Position numbers and translations under genes: made by a program. From Alishewanella jeotgali KCTC 22429 (lineage in GTDB: Bacteria > Pseudomonadota > Gammaproteobacteria > Enterobacterales > Alteromonadaceae), in the NCBI RefSeq assembly GCF_000245735.1, contig NZ_AHTH01000045.1, positions 1 through 64,000 on the forward strand: a stretch of 64,000 nt of DNA, in the 5' to 3' direction. Shown here piece after piece: positions 61,441 through 64,000 of this stretch; position 1 is the first letter of the stretch; each line of letters opens with the position of its first letter. The notes beneath the pieces are model-generated. The model did no database searches. It was not told the origin of the DNA and saw only the letters and a list, made by a program, of their open reading frames with translations.

Positions 61441-61500
61441 TTTCGTCACTATTCGCTACTATTCGCAATTATTCGCGACTATTCTCAACTATTCGCGACT
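61441..61500. repeat. Six-copy 10-base tandem repeat after yaaA
   Basis: Six adjoining 10-base units with consensus ATTCGCNACT: TTTCGTCACT, ATTCGCTACT, ATTCGCAATT, ATTCGCGACT, ATTCTCAACT, ATTCGCGACT. The period of 10 is strict with no indels. The array lies 17 bases after the yaaA stop codon and before the terminator, so it would be part of the yaaA 3' untranslated region. Confidence 0.85.
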
Positions 61501-61533
61501 CAGTCGCCATTAAGTTGTCACTTAGCTAAAATT

Positions 61534-61557
61534 CGCCGCGCGTTGCGGCGTTTTTTT
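61534..61557 (+). terminator. Terminator after yaaA
   Basis: CGCCGC and GCGGCG form a six-base-pair stem with the loop GCGTT, followed directly by seven Ts. It lies only about 40 bases before the gsk start, so gsk transcription must begin very close to it or depend on read-through. Confidence 0.85.
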
Positions 61558-61596
61558 CGCTAAAATAGCGCTTTGTTTGTCACCGAGCGTCAGCTA

Positions 61597-62895
61597 ATGA
61601 AATTTCCCGGTCTGCGTAAAATCAAGCATTACTTTCCGGTCTCTCAGCCCAAACCGCAATTACCCAGTCTGGATGTGCGTCCGGCGTTGGATACCTATAT
61701 TGTCGGTTTAGATCAAACCATTGTTGATGTGGTTGCCAGTGTTAGCGATGAGTTTCTGGCCAAATATGATATCCCTAAAGGTTTATCGAACCTGGTTGAG
61801 CATGACAAAGCGAACCGGATTTATCATGAGCTGGTGGTCAATAACGCTATCTCCGATCATTTTGCCGGCGGCACCATCGGCAATACGATCCATAATTACT
61901 CGGTGCTGGCGGATGATAAATCGGTATTGCTGGGCGTGATGTCGGCCAATATTGCACTGGGTTCGCCTGCTTATCATTATGTGTGTCATACCAGCTCGAA
62001 AGTCGATATGAATCATCTGCAAGGGGTGGCGGGTGATATCGGGCGTGGTATTACCATGATCACGCCGGATGGCGAGCGCACCTTTGTGATTGACCCCAGT
62101 GATATGGATCAGCTGGCGCCGGACTATATTCCGACCCCCATTATTGCCGGTGCGGCGGCCTTTGTGGTCAGCGCTTATCCGCTTCGGGCAACAGGTCAAC
62201 CGATCCAGCAGGCGATGTTAAAGGCGCTGGCCGATGCCAAAGCCCATCAGGTGCCGGTGGTGATGAGCCTGGGTACCCGCCATCTGGTAGAAGAAAACCG
62301 CGCCCAGATCCTGCAAACCATTCATGATTACGTCAATGTGCTGGCGATGAACGAGCAGGAAGCCGAAGCCCTGACCGGGTTCCGCGATCCGCTGCTGGCA
62401 GCCGAGGCGGCACTGGAAATTACCGATATGGTGTTGATCACCGCCGGGGCAGAGGGCTTGTATCTGTGTGGCTATACTGACGAGCGCACTAAACGCGAGA
62501 GTTCAAATCCGATTAAGTCTGCCAGCCTGGCCGATTTTAACCGCTTTGAATTTAGCCGGCCAATGCTGCGCCGGCATTGCCAGCAGCCGCTGAAAGTCTA
62601 TTCGCATATTGACCCTTACCTGGGCGGGCCGGAGCGGATTAAGAATACCAATGGTGCCGGAGATGGCGCCTTGTCGGCCATCCTGCACGATATGGCAGCT
62701 AACAGCTATCATAAGCAGGTACAGCCGCTGTCGAGCAAGCATGAGTTGCCTTATCTGGCCTATTCGTCGTTTGCCCAGCTGTGTAAATATGCCAACCGGG
62801 TCAGTTATGAGATCCTGGTGCAAAATGCCCCCAGGTTGTCTAAAGGCTTGCCAGAGCGCGAAGACAGCCTGGAAGAAGCCTACTGGGAGCGTTAA
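61597..62895 (+). CDS. gsk: Inosine-guanosine kinase
   Basis: PfkB-family kinase that phosphorylates inosine and guanosine in purine salvage. MKFPGLRKIKHYFPV at the start, FAGGTIGNTIHNYSVLADDKSVLLGVM and the anion-hole motif NTNGAGDGALSAILHD follow E. coli Gsk, as does the C-terminus LPEREDSLEEAYWER. I chose the ATG before KFPG (432 residues, E. coli 434); an in-frame ATG eight codons upstream lies within 16 bases of the yaaA terminator. No strong ribosome site is seen. Confidence 0.95.
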   Translation: MKFPGLRKIKHYFPVSQPKPQLPSLDVRPALDTYIVGLDQTIVDVVASVSDEFLAKYDIPKGLSNLVEHDKANRIYHELVVNNAISDHFAGGTIGNTIHNYSVLADDKSVLLGVMSANIALGSPAYHYVCHTSSKVDMNHLQGVAGDIGRGITMITPDGERTFVIDPSDMDQLAPDYIPTPIIAGAAAFVVSAYPLRATGQPIQQAMLKALADAKAHQVPVVMSLGTRHLVEENRAQILQTIHDYVNVLAMNEQEAEALTGFRDPLLAAEAALEITDMVLITAGAEGLYLCGYTDERTKRESSNPIKSASLADFNRFEFSRPMLRRHCQQPLKVYSHIDPYLGGPERIKNTNGAGDGALSAILHDMAANSYHKQVQPLSSKHELPYLAYSSFAQLCKYANRVSYEILVQNAPRLSKGLPEREDSLEEAYWER

Positions 62896-62901
62896 GCCGC
62901 C

Positions 62902-63318
62902 GTGCTAGCGATCACGGCTGATATTTATCTTGACGAAGAACTGCTAAGTTGGCAGTTTGTCCGCGCTTCTGGCCCGGGTGGTCAGCATGTCAATAAGGTG
63001 TCGACGGCGGTGCTGTTGCAGCTGGATATTCGCCAGTCTGGTTTGCCAGATTGGCTGCAGCAGCGCTTGTTAAAGCTTGCCGATCATCGCATCAGCCAAA
63101 GCGGTAAGATTACGATTAAATGTCAGCAGAGCCGCAGTCAGGAGCAAAACCGTGAACTGGCGCTGGCACAGCTGCTGGCACTGTTGCAAAGTGCCACTAA
63201 AACGCAGAAAAAACGGCTGGCGACTAAGCCCAGCTACAGCAGCCAGCAAAAGCGGCTGCAAAGCAAAAAGCAGCAAGGGCAAACCAAGGCGTTACGCCAG
63301 CAAAAGCGTTTTGACTAA
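62902..63318 (+). CDS. arfB: Alternative ribosome-rescue factor ArfB (GGQ peptidyl-tRNA hydrolase)
   Basis: Release-factor-like hydrolase that frees nascent chains from ribosomes stalled on truncated mRNA. The catalytic GGQ is G26-G27-Q28 in RASGPGGQHVNKVSTAV, and the basic, disordered C-terminal tail (KKRLATKPSYSSQQKRLQSKK, then QKRFD) is what ArfB inserts into the empty mRNA channel. It has 138 residues; E. coli ArfB (YaeJ) has 140. The start is a GTG six bases after gsk, so the two are probably co-transcribed. Confidence 0.93.
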   Translation: MLAITADIYLDEELLSWQFVRASGPGGQHVNKVSTAVLLQLDIRQSGLPDWLQQRLLKLADHRISQSGKITIKCQQSRSQEQNRELALAQLLALLQSATKTQKKRLATKPSYSSQQKRLQSKKQQGQTKALRQQKRFD

Positions 63319-63323
63319 GCCTG

Positions 63324-64000
63324 CTACACTACAGTTAATAACCAGGCACGAAAGCTGCGGCCTTTCATCTTACTGTGATTCAGCTGTTGTAACGCGGCTT
63401 TATAGGCATTGCGGCTGACCGCGACATAGGCCCGGAAATCCTGCAGCTGAATTTTACCAATTTCGGCAAACGCCAGTTTGTTATCGCGGGTCAGGGCGCC
63501 GACAATATCCGCCGGGCGTAATTTTTGTTTTTTACCGCCATCAATTTCCAGTGTCACCATGGCCGGCTGCCGCGGCTGATTGCTATTGGCGACAGGTAAC
63601 GGCAGCGGTTCAATTTCAATGGCAAAGGCTTGCTCCAGCGCGGCCAATTTGTGGCTGTCGTCGACGGTATACAGCGAGCAGGCTAAACCTTCGCTACCGG
63701 CACGACCGGTACGGCCGATACGGTGAGTATGGGTTTCGACATCATGCGCCAGCTGATAATTGATCACCAGATCCAACTTTTCGATATCCAGACCGCGGGC
63801 GGCGACATCGGTCGCCACTAACAGCTGCAAACTGCCATTAGCAAATTGCAGCAGTTGCTGTTCGCGCTCGCGTTGCTCCAGATCGCCATGCAGGGCGGCG
63901 ACACTAAAGCCCTGTTGCTGTAATTCACTATACAGCTGCTGTACTTCTTTGCGGGTATTGGCAAAGATCACGCAGCTATCGGGCTGCAGCGCCAGTAATA
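63324..64000 (-). CDS. dbpA: DEAD-box RNA helicase DbpA, C-terminal part (runs off right edge)
   Basis: RNA helicase stimulated by 23S rRNA hairpin 92, acting in large-subunit assembly. Only the last 225 or so codons are inside the window. The second RecA-like domain shows ALHGDLEQREREQQL, LVATDVAARGLDIEKLDLVINYQ and HRIGRTGRAGSEG. The C-terminal RNA-binding domain, with VTLEIDGGKKQKLRPADIVGALT and DIGKIQL-like sequence (AEIGKIQLQDFRAYVAVSRNAYKAAL), is specific to DbpA. The gene continues beyond the window with the Q motif and DEAD box not visible. It converges with arfB, with five bases between the stop codons. Confidence 0.93.
   Translation of the reverse strand, partial: LLALQPDSCVIFANTRKEVQQLYSELQQQGFSVAALHGDLEQREREQQLLQFANGSLQLLVATDVAARGLDIEKLDLVINYQLAHDVETHTHRIGRTGRAGSEGLACSLYTVDDSHKLAALEQAFAIEIEPLPLPVANSNQPRQPAMVTLEIDGGKKQKLRPADIVGALTRDNKLAFAEIGKIQLQDFRAYVAVSRNAYKAALQQLNHSKMKGRSFRAWLLTVV

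Overview
The window is a stretch of core chromosome from a marine/aquatic-type gammaproteobacterium close to Alishewanella, Rheinheimera and Shewanella. This is inferred from gene content and order: a complete Na+-translocating NADH:quinone reductase operon with apbE and nqrM, PanP instead of PanD, DUF2959 and DUF3545 proteins, an E. coli-type frdABCD and an AmpG/YajG/BolA block. I see no prophage, transposase, CRISPR array, rRNA or tRNA. Almost every gene can be assigned to a family. Several small elements are easy to miss: a threonine leader peptide with its attenuator, a 57-codon DUF3545 gene, a non-canonical AUU start for pcnB and an IscR-type operator.

Layout. 1-6.6 kb: fbp (partial) diverges from mpl, ubiX, a yadG/yadH ABC exporter, panP and a DUF2959 lipoprotein. 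6.6-16.8 kb, all on the minus strand: dksA, gluQRS, pcnB, folK, panB, panC, a DUF72 gene, a UbiA/MenA-type prenyltransferase and frdABCD. 17-28 kb: pepB, hrpB and mrcB on plus; hemL, pyrB, hemJ and a ClC antiporter on minus; then erpA under a probable IscR box. This order parallels E. coli hrpB-mrcB-hemL-clcA-erpA. 28-35 kb: a small membrane protein, an orphan XRE regulator, ampG, a 107-residue unknown, a periplasmic cyclophilin, yajG, rlmG, an AlkB-type dioxygenase, bolA and fabV. 35.5-42.8 kb: nqrABCDEF-apbE-nqrM. 42.8-51.5 kb: a purine permease, then a signalling cluster that looks more AT-rich (hybrid histidine kinase, HDOD protein, second histidine kinase, PAS-GGDEF protein with a degenerate active site) with core rdgC inside it. 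51.6-64 kb: thrL-thrABC-ung, DUF3545, talB-pgi, yaaA, gsk, arfB and the C-terminal part of dbpA.

How the genes fit together. PanP, PanB and PanC form a pantothenate route in which a glutamate-decarboxylase-like enzyme supplies beta-alanine. Mpl, AmpG and PBP1B belong to peptidoglycan recycling and synthesis. The prenyltransferase at the head of frdABCD suggests coordinated supply of a quinone for fumarate respiration. NqrA-F with ApbE (FMN attachment) and NqrM (Fe-site maturation) form a self-contained sodium-pump module. ThrL, the attenuator hairpin and thrABC form a classical attenuated operon, extended by translationally coupled ung.

I did not find a wholly new system. The observations most worth a second look are the pcnB AUU start, the apparently leaderless thr leader transcript, the ClC protein with altered anion-site residues, the GGDEF domain lacking its metal acidic residue, the structured 400-base non-coding gap before yaaA and the 10-base tandem repeat after yaaA.
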